Assembly (NCBI GenBank): GCA_022414725.1
Contig: CM039462.1
Span: forward strand, 174,387,697-174,451,696
DNA length: 64,000 bases
Direction: 5' to 3'
Source: Microglena sp. YARC
Taxonomy: Eukaryota > Chlorophyta > Chlorophyceae > Chlamydomonadales > Chlamydomonadaceae
This document shows, in pieces, positions 10,931 to 24,132 of the stretch. Under the pieces are notes generated by a model. That model made no database searches. It was not told where the DNA came from and worked only from the letters and a program-made list of their open reading frames with translations. The position numbers were made by a program, and so were the translations under genes. How positions within the stretch are numbered: position 1 is the stretch's first letter; the number at the start of each line of letters is the position of its first letter.

Positions 10931-12985
10931 GGCGAAAGACACGATTTGCAGCGGAACTACAGATAAATGTAGGCGTACAGTGGACGAAATGTCTCGGCTC
11001 ACCGCAAACCAGCGATCCCAACAGACACCCAGAACTTTTCGTAGACTGAAGCGTGACCAATAACTCCTCGATCGCACGTTGACTACTGAGTTGTAATACG
11101 CGAAGGGGTATGCAGCTTTCTGTCGCTCGAGGGTCTGTTAGCAACCTTTTCGAGGGGTCATTCTTGCGAACCTGCCAGCGATTCCGAGATAGGATGAACA
11201 ATTAGGCAACGAAGTACTAGCGCAAACTACTTGTTGGCGAATAGCTTTCATTCGGGAAAAATGGACACCCGAAGTCACCGATGTGCTTTCGCTGCATGCG
11301 TCAAAAATGGCGCTGTTGTAGGGCGAAACCAGGACGATTTTAATCACTGTGATGAAAGCCTAAGTCACACTGAAATATTAGTGTGACTTGCGATGACCTG
11401 GCAGTGCTCTTACTAATTTTGATAGATGTTTTCGCAGGGTGCCCTTTCACGTACATTTAGCCAAGGCGGATTGGACGCGGCATGGCGAAATGTCTGTACG
11501 ATTACAGCCAGGGCAATATGGCCAGGGCAAGCCGGGGCAAGCCGTCGCAAGCCACGCCAACCTTCATTCTATCTCTCGATCTCCTACCACAAATTCTTCC
11601 CTCCCTCGCCCAACGCATGTGTTTGTTGCTACTTGATATTTTAGCGTCCTGCTTTGTTTCCTCCATTATTTCCAGCTTTCTTCTCAGGATTAATGCGCCA
11701 CGCCCTCTCCCGCCTTCCGCTTGCGAGGTAGTGCGTCGGATTGTTTATTGAAATTTGACCAATGCTCTCGTCTGAATTCCTACGCAAATTACTTTACATC
11801 GGTTCCGCTAATGCTAGCGACCGATCCGACTATGCTAGACTTGTGTAGGTTGTCAGTGCATCTGCTGGATGCATGAGTGGTATGTTGCAGCCAGCGGCCC
11901 GTGCGTCGTCAACTCCTCAACTAGGAAGCCCGGTCGGCGCTGCTGTACCGCCACCGCATGGACAAGTTGCAGAAATTGTAGCATCTCGGCAGCCCACCCG
12001 ACGCCGACGTTGCTCTGGACACGGTCAAATATGGTGGTCTGTGGAGTCTACTGTGCCAGGAGCATGACTTCAGCTTGGGAGGGCAGCATGGTATGATTTG
12101 TTGGCACTGTGCAAAGTAGGATGCTGGGACAACTTGCTCCCAACTCTTATGTGAGTCATACTTCCACCTGTTCTCTCCTGGGTTGGAGTAGAGCTTTAAA
12201 GGACACGGGGCCTTACACTCTAGTGGGATCATGCACTGCCCTGGACTCGGTCCACGGCATGCATCTTCACATTGGGTTCACTTCTAGTGGTTGTGGCAGT
12301 CTTTGCACATTGCCTCTTGCGTTGTAGTGGAGACTGGTTCTCCTTGCTTCTCTGGGTGTTGGGGAACAGTCCAAACTTGTCTTTATGCTTAGGTCTTCCG
12401 GATCCATTCTGCATGGTAAACTCAGACAAGGGTGTACAATGCAAGGCTGGTGTTCAGGTACCTAAGCTTGAGGCAGGTTGTACTTCCAGGGGGATCTCCC
12501 TACTAATACGCAAAAACAACACAAAGGGTGTCAATAAATGTAACTATGCCCGCCCTTCTTTTTTGCAGGGACCCATGCTCTGTCTGGTAGCGGTCTGAAG
12601 CTTGCTTGTAGGTAGGGTTTCATATCAATGTGGCCTAGGGAATTCTGACTTGATCACATGCCTAAATAGTGTCCACCTGCTTGCATGCCTCCTTTTGTGC
12701 ATTCATGTCTGTATGCCTGCCTTTCTGTCTTACTCCCTGGTGACTGATTGGCTGACTATCTGGATGGTGACTGCAGCTTGGAGGTGCTAGGCATAGAGTG
12801 TTCAGCCCATGGAAAAGTGGCTTGGTTGCCTGCATGCCTATCTGTTGCACGCATGAAAACTTGCTTGTCAGTCTGCTTGAGCGCTTGGCAATTGTTGACA
12901 CAAGAGAAGGGGGCTTTAAACTATCATCAAATAAGAAGTAAAGGGTGCTACTTAATTTAACTATGCCTGCATTCTGTATTTGCAG

Positions 12986-13053
12986 GGACCATTGCTCTGT
13001 CTTCCCTCCCAGTTCTGATGTTCCACTGTCACATGAGGCTTTTGGACAACAAC
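12986..13053 (+). CDS. Conserved 68-nt exon of the TIR-element gene (copy A)
   Basis: A TTTGCAG acceptor (ending 12,985) and a GTAAGT donor (13,054) bracket 68 nt with one open frame, DHCSVFPPSSDVPLSHEAFG. Copy B has a matching 68-nt exon at 34,311-34,378 with both splice sites kept. A decayed duplicate of the same acceptor and exon start lies at 12,563-12,600. The next exon begins at 30,284, beyond the satellite intron and the gypsy, and has an in-frame TGA after about ten codons in copy A. The function is not known; in copy B the following exon is cysteine- and histidine-rich. Confidence 0.4.
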
Positions 13054-13224
13054 GTAAGTGATAAGTGAAGCTTGCTTGTGGGTGCGGTTTCGCAACAGTT
13101 GTGTGGCATAGGGAATTATGTCTTGATTCATGCCTAGGTGGTGCCCACGTGCATCTGTCTATGTTTGTGTCACTGTCTCTGCCATCATCTCTGTAACTGC
13201 ATCTGTACTATGCCTCCGTCTTTG

Positions 13225-14640
13225 TACTGCCCTTCATTGATCTCTAACGCATGCCCTGCTCTGCACGTCACTGTCCTGCCCCTTGCCATCCTCCCTGCCC
13301 TTCATTGCTCTGTAACGCAGGCCATGTTCTGCTTATCACCATCCTGCCCCTATCTGTGCTCCCTAACCTTCCTTGCTCTCTAACGCCTGGCTTGCTCTGC
13401 TCATCACTGTCGTCTTGCCCCTTGTCATTATCCCTGCCCCTCTTTGCTCTCTAACGCCTTCCCTGCCTTGTTCATCACTGCCGTCCTGCCCCTTGCCATT
13501 ATCCCTGCCCCTCTTTGCTCTCTAACGCCTGCCCTGCTCTGCCCATCACTGTCGTCCTGCCCCTTGCCATTTTCCGTGCCCCTCTTTGCTCTCTAACGCC
13601 TGCCCTGCTATGCTCATCACTGTCGTCCTGCCCCTTGCCATTATCCCTGCCCCTCGTTGCTCTCTAACGCCTGCCCTGCTCTGCTCATCACTGCCGTCCT
13701 GCCCCTTGCCATTATCCCTGCCCCTATTTGCTCTCTAACGCCTGCCCTGCTCTGCCCATCACTTTCGTCCTGCCCCTTGCCAATTTCCGTGCCCCTCTTT
13801 GCTCTCTAACGCCTGCCCTGCTATGCCCATCACTGTCGTCCTGCCCCTTGCCATTATCCCTGCCCCTCTTTGCACTCTAACGCCTGCCCTGCTCTGCTCA
13901 TCACTGTCACCTAGCCCCTCGCCATTATCCCTGCCCCTCTTTGCACTCTAACGCCTGCCCTGCCTTGTTCATCACTGTCGTCCTGCCCCTTGCCATTATC
14001 CCTGCTTTTACTCTCGTGGGTACAAACCAGCAGACAGGGATAATGGCGAGGGGTAAGACGACAGTGATGAGACGAGCAGGGCAGACGTTAGAAAGCAAAG
14101 AGGGGCAGGGATAATGGCGAGGGGCAAGACGACAGTGATGAGCAGAGCAGAGCAGGTTTAGAGAGCAAAGAGGGGCAGGGATAATGGCAAGGGGCAGGAC
14201 ACAGTGATGAGCAGTGTAGAGCAGGCAATAGAGAGCAAAGAGGGGCAGGGATAATGGCAAAGGACAGGACGATAGTGATGAGCAGAGCTGGGCAGGTGTT
14301 AGAGAGTAAAGAGGGGCCGGGATAATGGCAAGGGGCAGGACGACAGTGATGAGCAGAGCAGGGCAGGCGTTAGAGAGCAAAGAGGGGCAGGGATAATGGC
14401 AAGGGGCAAGATGACAGTGATGAGCAGAGAAAAGCAGGCGTTGGAGAGCAAAGAGGGGCAGGGATAATGGAAAGGGGCAGGACGACAGTGATGAGCAGAG
14501 CAGGGCAGGCGTTAGAGAGCAAAGAGGGGCAGGGATAATGGCAAGGTGCAAGACGACAGTGATGAGCAGAGCAGGGCAGGCGTTAAAGATCAAAGAGGGG
14601 CAGGGATACTGGCAATTGCCATTATCCATGCTCTTGGTTC
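13225..14640. repeat. 71-bp satellite in head-to-head orientation (TIR copy A)
   Basis: The unit runs GCTCATCACTGTCGTCCTGC, CCCTTGCCATTATCCCTGCC, CCTCTTTGCTCTCTAACGCC, with a 71-bp period (CTAACGCC at 13,451, 13,522, 13,593). Units are plus-oriented to about 14,005. A short centre containing GTGGGTACAAACCAGCAGAC is then followed by units in reverse orientation to about 14,620. The array sits in the intron after the 68-nt exon. Copy B repeats the layout. Confidence 0.9.
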
Positions 14641-14659
14641 TCAAACGCATGCCTTACTA

Positions 14660-15032
14660 TGTAGCAGGATAGGCTTGCTACAGTGGTTACAGGTCAGGTA
14701 TACGCCGAGAGCACTCGTCGTACTACCTGTCCGTAACCATGCCAAGTAGTAGGTACCGCCCGCTGGCTGTAACCGCCTGGAACCGGTATCGTACCCGGTC
14801 TCGGTAACAGCTGCCTGCGATACCTACAACCTAGCCCTAGGGCTAGCAGTTACATACAGAATGTCTCGCCCGCCCGTGCGTGCGCGACACTACTATAAAT
14901 CAGCCTCGCAGGTCGAGGAAGCTAATCTAATCCAGAGTTCTTACTCGGTGTCTTTAGGCGCCCCCAAGTCTTATATTACATCCGTATTCACGCTACGTAA
15001 CTACCACTGCCATTTAACATAGTTCCGCTTCA
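14660..15032 (+). repeat. 5' LTR of the chromovirus
   Basis: 373 bp, TG...CA. It contains a TATA-like TATAAAT at about 14,894. Differences from the 3' LTR include G/T near 14,706 and A/G near 14,829. Confidence 0.93.
14894..14900 (+). promoter_or_regulatory. TATA-like box in the chromovirus LTR
   Basis: TATAAAT occurs about 140 bp before the end of the LTR and is conserved in the 3' LTR (about 29,776). It probably drives genomic RNA synthesis; this is inferred from position only. Confidence 0.4.
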
Positions 15033-15033
15033 C

Positions 15034-15053
15034 TGGTTTTGCGAGGAACTGGT
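15034..15053 (+). promoter_or_regulatory. Primer-binding-site region of the chromovirus
   Basis: One base after the LTR lies TGGTTTTGCGAGGAACTGGT. A TGG start just inside the LTR is typical of a site pairing with a tRNA 3' CCA. The TRIM at 52,175 has a similar TGGTTTCGGAGCCTGGTC in the same position. The tRNA species was not identified. Confidence 0.45.
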
Positions 15054-15068
15054 CCGTACTATCATACA

Positions 15069-16801
15069 ATGACATCTCCCTACATCTCGCCCAGGCTGAG
15101 GCCTGCTGAAGGCTCTCCCCGGACACATGCTCGCCAGGGCGACAGTCCTGCCAAGCAGTTGGCCAATGCGCGCAAGCGAGCCAAACTGCAGGAGCTGAAG
15201 GAGTCGGCTCGACTCTTAGAAGCCGAAGTCACCGATAACCTCCTCAGCCCCATTGATGGGATACATGAGTTGCAGATGGAGCTCTTGGAGGACCGAATCG
15301 GTCAGCACATGGAGGATCTCGGACAGAGGATAGATGGTAAGAACATCGAGAATCCCCTTACTTTGCCCCCTGTTCGCAAAGAAAAAGTGAGCAAGGCTCA
15401 CCTAGCCGGCAAGAACGCCGTAGACAGGAAAACAATCTCAGACAAGAACGTCGGGATTAAGCAGACCGGCAAGCAGGCCGAGAGAAAGAAGATCCCAGAC
15501 AAGAACGTCGGGATCGAGAAAAAAGCAGTTGAACCCGTCGTGAGAACTCGAACGAGCACAGAGACGCGGGTAGCGAAGATTGTTCAAGATGAGCTCAGAA
15601 GGCTTCTTAAGCGCAAATGGGGCAATCGCAAACAGAATCTTGTTTCGAAAGCGAAAGCAACCAGTCAGGTGCAAGAAGTCCGCAGCTCAGAGCTTAGGCA
15701 GACAGGGCCAGAGCTCGAAGCGCAAGTAGCGCTCACAGCACCGGAAACTCCGGCAGATGGGGAAGAAGGAACGAAAGAGAAATGTGAGAAGCGCGAGCAG
15801 ACCAGTATGTCTAGCAAACCCTCTTACCGTGACACTCTTTTCCACCCCCATGCAGGACTGGGCAGTCAACAGGAGCGCAACGACACAGCGTATCGTCGGG
15901 AGCTCAGTCTCCAAAACGCGAGGCATGAGAAAGAGATCGAGGATCTCCACAGGGAGCAGATCATCCCGATGCAGGATGAGCTTCGGGAGAATCAGAACAA
16001 GCTTGCAGAACATTATTTGCAGGCCCACACGACTGCAGAGTCCAGTAAGGCAGCGACTCTAAAGTTATCCAAGAAAATCACGGATAACCGTGCAGCAATC
16101 GACAGGCTTTCCCTCGAGAACGAAAATCTCATGGCGACGATCAAGGACCACGTTAGGTCGCATGCAGCTAGAAAGGAATTCAGGGCCCGTGAGAGATCAC
16201 TGTCAGCCTCGCCCTCGTCCCCTAGCTATCCGAGCAACAGCCGCTCGAACAGCGACCTGTCCAGCCTCAAGCCCAGCCTGGAGCGTAGCCCCCAGCCTCC
16301 CAACAGATCAATCTCGTACAGCCCAAGGCCAGGCCCCAAGCGGTCTGACACGTACACCCCTACTAGCAGCCATGGGGGCAGCCCTCAGACCAAGAGGCCA
16401 TCCCCTAGGCCCTATAAGCCGTACCAACCAGACGAGCCCAGACCTAAAGTAGATAGTTCCGCTTTTAAAAAGGTGGCTGTCGCTGTCAAGAAAGCAAGTG
16501 AGACTTGGCCACATGCAAGCATTGAAGTGGCTGAACAGCTCAACAGTCTGGACAACTCAGTGGTATCGAGGGAAGAAAGACACACTATCAAAGTGTTCCT
16601 GGAGGTGCAGCATCAACGGGCAATGAAAAAAAACGACCCATGGGTTTGCCCGTCTTTTGATGACATCGGAAAGCACTTTAGAGAGGCTGCAGAAGGGACG
16701 TATCCGGCTGAATATGCTGCGATTTTGAGGAAGCGGCAGCAGCAGCAGCAACCTCAGAGTCAGCAACATCAGTCGACATGGCATCAGCCGCAACATGTAA
16801 T

Positions 16802-16841
<40 letters not shown>

Positions 16842-17500
16842 GTACATCAGCAGCAGAGGCCACAGACCTACCCACCACAAGAACATGTGGGCTCCAAAAG
16901 GAAGGTAAGAAAGCCCCATAGCTCAGGTAACTCAAGCAGTGGTTCCTCAGAGGACGGTTCTAAGCCCATCATGCGCAGGTCTGTGAACATTAATCAGAAA
17001 GATCAGATTTTAAAGAAGCAGTTCAGCATGACAAAAGCGGCAAGCGTCGTTAAGCCTAGGTTCAAAGAGAATATGAACTTAGATGGGTATGAACAGTGGG
17101 TCATGGGGGTAACCGAGTTGGCACAGATGCATTTCACGGTACCTTGGAGTAGAGAATGGGAAGTCAACATTGTGACTGCCGCGGCACACACTTTGAGTGA
17201 CTCAGTCCACCAGATGTGGCGCGAGCAGCACTTCCACGATAAGTCAAAGGTTACTTGGAATTACTTCCTAGAGTGGGCTAAGAAGCTTCTAGTGTTACAC
17301 TCCAGAAGGGAAGTTGAGAAGAACCTAGAGACTATTATGAGGAATGAGTTCAAGCAAGGGACTACGTCCATCCAAACCCATATCATTAATTTTAACAGAT
17401 TAATCAGGAAGTTGGATTTGCCCATGATGGTCTTGTTGACAGGATTCAGGAATTCATTGAGTCCTCAATTCCAAGAAGTCAGCTACTGTGACGAGAAGTC
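15069..17500 (+). CDS. gag: Chromovirus Gag, first part (split by copia copy 1)
   Basis: The start is the ATG at 15,069. The protein has a basic N-terminus, a predicted coiled coil around residues 285-370, a Ser/Pro-rich region, a polyglutamine tract (about 16,739-16,856, CAG repeats) and, from about residue 667, a capsid-like retrotransposon Gag region (TWNYFLEWAKKLL; IQTHIINFNRLIRKL). At 17,500 the frame is broken by the nested copia. The reading frame resumes at 24,462 if the insert and one copy of AAGTC are disregarded. Gag would form the virus-like particle. Neighbours downstream are the protease, RT and integrase of the same element. Confidence 0.85.
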
Positions 17501-17824
17501 TATCAGCATGTATAGCGGTGCTCTCACGCGTTTTATGACTTGGTGACTACTTATGTACTCCCTTAGAACTATCGGCTCTCCTGAGCCAGCTTCCCGTGGG
17601 ACTGAGTCATCTTGAGATGACTCAGTGGCAGCTTCCTGTCACCTACGTCTCCGGTCTGATCTGTACCCTGTTAGGTTCCTGTCTACCGCCTCCTTTCACC
17701 ACAGGTGCCCCTTTATGGGTCTCCTGTGTCTGTAACGTTATCCTTGTCTCCGTGTATAGATTGGTGCGTCTGTTCCGCTGCTTTAATCTACTGTCCACTC
17801 TACCGGAGTGATTTCAAGCTGATA
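17501..17824 (+). repeat. 5' LTR of copia copy 1
   Basis: 324 bp from TATCAGC to GCTGATA. It is directly followed by GGTTACTGGGC, which resembles the GGTTATGGGC primer site of the Gag-only element with one extra base. This suggests a similar half-tRNA primer. Confidence 0.93.
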
Positions 17825-17861
17825 GGTTACTGGGCTCCTCATCACTACCACTGCTTTGATA

Positions 17862-20012
17862 ATGCAACTTCCGCGAGGGCCTCCTGCCGGCTTTGTGAAA
17901 CTTACCAAACTTAATGGTGTTTCATGGGCTCGTGGGATCCGCAGTGTCATTGTGAGCAATGGATGCGACCGAATCCTCCCAACGGGGGTGAAGGTTCCTC
18001 TAGATTGGCTAGACGACTGCGCGCCAGCGGCCTCTGCTGCCGGAGAGGAGGGTCCTTCCGCCATCAAGGAAGTAACCCCCCCCGATCAATCCTCCAACTT
18101 TACGGTTCCTTCTCTCAATGTTCGACGCCTGTCCTCTGATGTTGAGGATGTCCTGATGAAGCTGTGTTGTGTACAGACACAGATCATCCGTTGTGCATCA
18201 GACCCGCAGCCTCATTGCGTCCCCTTCAATTATGATGAAGACTACTCTACTACTACTGATGATGAGGAGGACTTGAAGAGTGCTACGAGTGCTGACTTCG
18301 GTGGCGTGACCCCATCTGCTGCTGCCACTCGTGTCTTTGAGACTTCCGCTGTTTCGCCGGTGTATGAGCCTGCTGATCAGCAGATGCCTAATCGAGAGCT
18401 TTCGCCTGTGTATCAGCCTCAGCCATCGTCGGCGCCTCCCTTTGAGCCTGTTCCCCCGGCTTACCCGGAGGTGGCTAAGCCCACTTTCTTGAAGGGCTTT
18501 GCTTCTTTTTCCTCTGCATCTGCCCCCATGGAGCGTGGCCTCCCTGGCTACCACACTCGCTCTCGCGAGGCTGCTGTTTCCTCTGCACGCACCTCTGCTG
18601 CTGGTGCCTCCCTGGAACCCCCTCCGCCTCCGCCGGTGGAGCTGCCTCCTGCCCCTGGCCCTCCTCCTATGCTATATACGCGGTCATGCGAATCTTGGGA
18701 GCATCTGCTCACTGGTGGATCTCCTCCGACTTTGAACTTGCGGGACTACCGCCTGATCAACCAGGATCGACGGGATGGTGAGTCCTTGAACCGCTCTTTG
18801 TACGGTCGGATGGATATGCAGGCTACAATGGCAAATGTTAGTGTGAAGCTGAGGCATCGCCGAGTGATGGCTTTTCTCTGAGCTTGGTACCAGGTGTCGT
18901 TCTTTTCTTGGTCCAGTCACTTCTGGGATTCTGTATCCCCCAGATCATGGTGTTTCCTTTGGTGGTACGAGGCGTAGTGATCACGAGAAGCTTGGTTATC
19001 AGTTTGTGCGAGTGCCTGTCCCTCTGTGTCCTGTTAGCCCAGATTTCGAGCTGCTTATGAGTGTTGCGAGGTCCATTCCTGTGATTAGGAACATAGACGA
19101 CCAGCGCGCTCTTGACGCTGGTCTTGCTGCGGAGTATTTCATGGACATTCGTAGGTCTTGGCTCCTGTCCCTTCTGCGAATGGAGCTGGGTCTAATACCC
19201 TCATTCATGGTGAGTCTCGGTTTGATCCTGCACTGTTGGGGTTCAGTGCACTGCCTCTCGAACGTCAGGAGTTCATGTGTTTAACTATGATGCTCGCGAA
19301 CATGGAGGACGATATGGTCAAGGTATACCAGGACTTTGCCACCCCTCGGGATATCCTTTTGGATATCCGGAAGACGCAGTCTGATGCCCTTGCCTCTAGA
19401 GTCCCTCTCATGCGTATCGAACTTCATAATGCGCACATGGGCCCTTCTGACCGTGTCGATGATTTCTTTCGCATAGTTCGCAGTCTGTGCACTGACCTCC
19501 GCAGTGCTGGACATCCTGTCACTCAGCGCCACGCCATGGAAACCATTGTGAATGGGATCCGTTTGATCCGATTTGAATCGCTGCGGATCCAGTACGGTAT
19601 GATGTTGGCTAACAGACAGACTGTAGATTACTGGTCTTGTCTGGAGGCATATCGGTCTCTCGACATTTTGAACATTGCTCTCCCCAGGTCCGACTCCAGG
19701 CATCCTGGTTGGTCCCGGGACGCTCCCCAGGTTTCCTGCCAATGCTGCGTTTCAGCGTGGGCAGGGATCTGGTTCTCAGGGTTCTGGTTCCAACAAGCGA
19801 CGTCTGGATTGCACTTGGGCCCATGCCTCAGCAAGACGACCCACTCGGAGGATCGCTGTTTCACGAAGCATCCGCACCAGCGTAAGACCAAGCCTGGTGC
19901 ACCGGTTACCAATCCGGTGCCCATGGCCTTGGCCCTTCCAGGTGTGCTTACTCCGCGGCAGCTGGCCTCCTTGCAGGCTCAGATTGATGGGTATGCTTTG
20001 GACAAGAAATAG
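17862..20012 (+). pseudogene. gag: Copia copy 1 gag remnant
   Basis: The ATG at 17,862 begins a 339-codon frame rich in Pro and Ser that stops at 18,881. The capsid-like part continues in another frame at about 19,285-20,012 (SDRVDDFFRIVRSLCTDL; HAMETIVNGIRLIRFESL), so at least one stop or frameshift separates them. No zinc knuckle is seen. Copy 2 matches only the first 200 bp or so of this gag. Confidence 0.65.
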
Positions 20013-20079
20013 GAGGTACGCTCTGTCCTTTTCTCTTGCACTGCGAAATTTTCAAATGTCTGCAGCCCGAGCCTGTCTG

Positions 20080-21590
20080 AGGGTGTCTGGCATGTTGATT
20101 CTGGAGCTGGGATGTCAATCACAGGTGATATGTCTTTGTTCACTGTGTTTCATGCTTCTGAGACTGGGCCAGCAGTTAAATTTGGTGATGGTGTGGTTCA
20201 ACGGTCTGTGGGTCAGGGTTCTATTGTGTTATGTAGTGATTGGTTACCAACACCAATCACTTTAACCAATGTTCTCTACATCCCACACTGTCCGGTGAAC
20301 CTCATGTCAGTAAATGCTGTTGCCCATGCTCACAACTGCAAGATTCTTTTGATAGTCTTAGTTGTACTGCCACACAGGGCTCTTCTGTTCTGTGGTCTTT
20401 CCCTGCCTCCAGTGATGGTGTGTACAAGTTTGCATGTAGGCCTTGTCACACCCCTCGTGGCCGTTTGTATGGTGCTGAAGATTATCCAGCTTTTGCTCTT
20501 GATGTTGATGAGGATGGTGGAGTTGTGATCCCTACCACTCCTGAATGGTTGTTGCATAGGCGGCTGGGTCACCCTGGCTATGATGCCATGCACAACCTTG
20601 TAAGGAAGGGTTTGGTTACAAAACTTACCCCTCACTCTCCAACAGGTGCAAAGACTGTCTAAGATCCCGTGTGATGCTTGTCAGAAGGCAAAGGGAAAAC
20701 GTATCCCTTTTCCTAAAGAAAGCAAAACTAGGATCCGTGCCCCCCATTACAACGCTTCACTTGGACATCATGGGGCCATTTAATATTAGGGGCTTGCGTG
20801 GGGAGTTTTATGTTCTGTGTCTCACTGACCAATACTCTGGCTATGCTGAGGTCTTGTGCTTGAGAACCAGGGATGAAGCTCCCTTAGCAGTTCAAACTAC
20901 CCATCCTCAAGATGGATGACTCAGCTGCATGGATTTGTTTTCAAGTGTCTTAGGTCTGACAGGGCTAAGGAATTTTATAGTGAAGTGGTTCGAGGATTGG
21001 TTAGAATAGGTTGGTGCTGTGCATGAATTGTCCATGGCTTACACTGCTCAGCAGAATGCGACTGTGGAACGGTACAATGGGGGTCCTTCAGAACGTAGCT
21101 AGGAGCATTCACTTGGAGTCTAAGCTCACTACAAGTCCTTCTGGCCCTATGCCTTCCTCGCGCCGCGTGTTAACCTACGCAACCGGCTGCCTAATCAGGG
21201 TGACAAGACTCCTTATGAGTTGTTCTTTGGGGTTCTACCTGATGTATCGTTATTGCGCGTGTATCGGGTGCCCATGCTATGTTACCTTAGTGAATGGGAA
21301 GAAGCGCAATAAGCTTGACGAAAGGGCGTTATCTGGTAGACTGGTTGGGTATTCTCTGGTGAGTAAGGGTTATTTGTTTGGGTTCCTAAGTTGCGCCAGG
21401 TGGTAGAGAGTCGTGATGTGCTCTTCTATGAACAGTTTAGCTATAACTGTATCCCTGGCTTTTTCCCTATGATGGATCTCAGTATTTTTCTCGCACCCCT
21501 GCCGCTATCATCGGTAAAGGGCTTGATACTACTGACAATGTCCTGGGCCCTTTACCAACCCCGATTGTTGACCGCTTTACTGGTCATGGG
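20080..21590 (+). pseudogene. pol: Copia copy 1 protease and integrase remnant
   Basis: The protease active site WHVDSGAG lies at 20,088-20,111. A pre-integrase segment LLHRRLGHPGYDAMHNLV follows near 20,550. The integrase core starts with LHLDIMGPF (about 20,757). A later segment carries the LPDVSLLRV and RALSGRLVGYS blocks typical of copia (about 21,235-21,360). These pieces lie in different frames, and the glutamate region near 21,060 is followed by a stop. The region is not translatable as one product. Confidence 0.75.
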
Positions 21591-22084
21591 ATGACGATGC
21601 GTCCCAGGCCAGGTAATGATGGTGCTGTATCGCGTGCGGCGGCATTGGGCCAGGGGGAGTCTGATGTTCCTTCAAGCTCTAATTTATTCGAATCTCAGGG
21701 GGTCGCCGGGCCTTCCTCTGCGCCGCGTTTCGTCGGTGAAGTCGTAGGATTAGGACAGCCTCGGGTCATAGTGGAACCTAGTACAGGTCCACTGCCCACT
21801 AGTCGCCACCCCCCGTCCACCTATTCGGATAGCTCGCGGAGTTGTTGATCACTTCACCCCCTGCTATACCTGGTGGTTTATACCGGACCAGGCATTGCGA
21901 CGATGTGGCCGTCACAGATGATGTGAGTGATGACCTCGAACACTGGTCCGGGTCAGATACTGCGTATGGCTGGGGTGTTCCAGTGTACCCAGGCTTCGAC
22001 GATTTAGAGGCAAAGGAGGCCGGCCTTGTTCAACCACGCATGAGTGCTGCGCTGGGGGCTTTATTACCGGTTACTGCTGATACT

Positions 22085-23734
22085 GCTGATATCCCCGCTG
22101 CCCATGTACAAGTACACTGCTTGTACGTGGGGGCTTTTATTTCTACCTCTACTGAACTCTCTTATAAAGCTGCAATGTTACCTACCAACCCAGACAGAGA
22201 TCTCTGGCTGCAGGCTATGAAGGATGAGATGGCCTCCCTCCATGCTCATGGCACTTGGGTCCTCACTCCACAGCCTCCTAGGCAGAGGATTCTATCTGGC
22301 AGATGGTTATTTGTCAAGAAACATGGGGCTGATGGTTCTTTGCGTTTTAAAGCTCGTTTTGTAGTTCGTGGTTTTCTGCAACGTCCTGGGCTGGACTACC
22401 ATTATGTATATGCCCCCGTCTCCTCTAAAGCAGGTCTTCGTGTGCTCCTTGCTGCCATCACTCATAGAAAAATGTTTGTGAGGCAGCTGGACATTCAAGA
22501 CTGCATTCTTGAATGCCAAGCTGGAACCTGGGTCTGGAACCTGTTCTGCTACCAGCCTGAGGGCTTTCATGAACTTGGTCCTGACAATGTTCCCCTTGTG
22601 TGCAAGCTAATTAAATCTCTTTATGGTTTGAAGCAGGCACTCAGGGCTTGGAGCAAAAGATGTAAAGCAGGTTTTGGTTGCCCACGGTTTTACCATGTGC
22701 AAAGCTGAACCTGCTCTGTATTTCAGGAGGGATTCTACTGGTGGGTGGAGCTATGTCCTGACCTATGTGGATGACTTTATCTGTGCTTTTAGTGAGCTGC
22801 ATAGGTATGCCTTGCTGATCAAGGCTATGGAAGCAGCTGGGTGGGAAGTCAAGGAAATGGGTGTACCTGTCCAGTTCCTTTCATTGGACATGACTTGCAA
22901 CACTTGATTCTGACGGCAGGTGTGTTAAGATCGACCTCTTCCCAGCACTCCTACATTGTTGAGCTGGTGGAGCAGTTTGGTCTCACTGCTGCTACCAAGC
23001 CCAAGTTTTCAGTTCCATGTCCAAGTGCACTGTCACTGATCCTCCTGGAGAACCTCTGGCCTCTAATAGCCAGTACCTCTCTCTTGTGGGGGCTTTGCTG
23101 TACCTGGCTACCTGCACAAGGCCTGATATTTCTTTTGCTGTTAGCTACCTGTCCAGGTTTTCTGCTCAACCCACTGCCCCCCTGTGGGCTGCAGCCAAGC
23201 GCTTGCTTTTGTATTTGAGAGAACATTCCCATCTGGCCTCACTTACACTCACAGCCCTGGTTTCTCTTTTACTGTCTTTAGTGACTCATCCTTTGCTGAT
23301 GATGGGTCTGACAGGAGATCTCAGACTGGCTATGCTGTGCTTGCTGGAGGCTGCCTTGTGAACTGGATGAGCAAAAGGCAACCCACTGTTGCTGTTAGCT
23401 CCAGTGAGGCTGAGTATCAGGCCCTGTCTCAGACTGCCAGGGAGGTGCAATGGTTGAAAAAGTTGAGAATTGATCTAGGGCTGCCTTGTGACCTGGTCAC
23501 CATTCAGGGTGACAACTTGGGGTCCTTGAGCTGGGCCAATGACTGTCAGCTGCTCCCTCGCAACAAGCACATTGATGTCATCCATCACTATATCCAGGAG
23601 CTGGTGGAGGATGGCCAGGTGGATGTTGCCTATGTTAACACTAAGGACAACTGTGCTGACCCCTTCACCAAGCCCTTGATCCTATGGTGTTCTGGCGTTT
23701 CATTCGCATGTTTGGAATGACTGCTTCTCCTTAA
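22085..23734 (+). pseudogene. pol: Copia copy 1 reverse transcriptase-RNase H remnant
   Basis: RT begins near LWLQAMKDEMASLHAHGTW, contains YVDD at 22,764-22,775 and is followed by RNase H blocks (FSDSSFADD; SSSEAEYQAL; GDNLGSLSWAND; NKHIDVIHH). Relative to copy 2 it has several one-base gains or losses in runs, for example near 22,495, 22,536, 22,655, 22,951, 23,014, 23,236 and 23,675. They break the frame repeatedly. The catalytic residues themselves are retained. The end corresponds to the TAA after FGMTASP in copy 2. Confidence 0.85.
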
Positions 23735-24132
23735 ACCATTTTTTTTGGTTACATGTATTCTAGAATTTTGGTTACATGTATTCTGGAATTTTTGGTTACA
23801 TTTTAGGGTTTCTTTGGTTACATTTCAAGTTTCTTTAAGTTATCATTGATTGGCATTAGGTTCCTATTCCCGGATCGGGTTTTCTACACCGTTGTTACCC
23901 GACTTTGATATTTAGTTGTCCTCTTATATCCACTTGGCAAATTTTGGTTCTTTGCCTTGCTTCATACCTTCCCTTACACCCTTCGGGTTTTCATTTGAAG
24001 TTTCTCTCGATTTTTTTTTTCGGAGTTCTTTGATTTTTTTTTTTTTTTTTTTAATTTGTTACATATAGTTCTATGTCACCAGTGCCATAGGTGGAGTAGT
24101 ACTATTGTATGTCACCTGTGTCATAGGTGGAG

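Noticed and set aside
10626..11201. 191-codon minus-strand frame at the left edge of TIR copy A
   Set aside because: It runs from the element through unique flank into the 62-bp satellite. The matching part of copy B stops after about 75 codons.
13925..14650. 241-codon minus-strand frame and similar ones at 32,823-33,707
   Set aside because: They consist of repeated SSCPLPLSLPLFAL-type units from the 71-bp satellite, without independent coding evidence.
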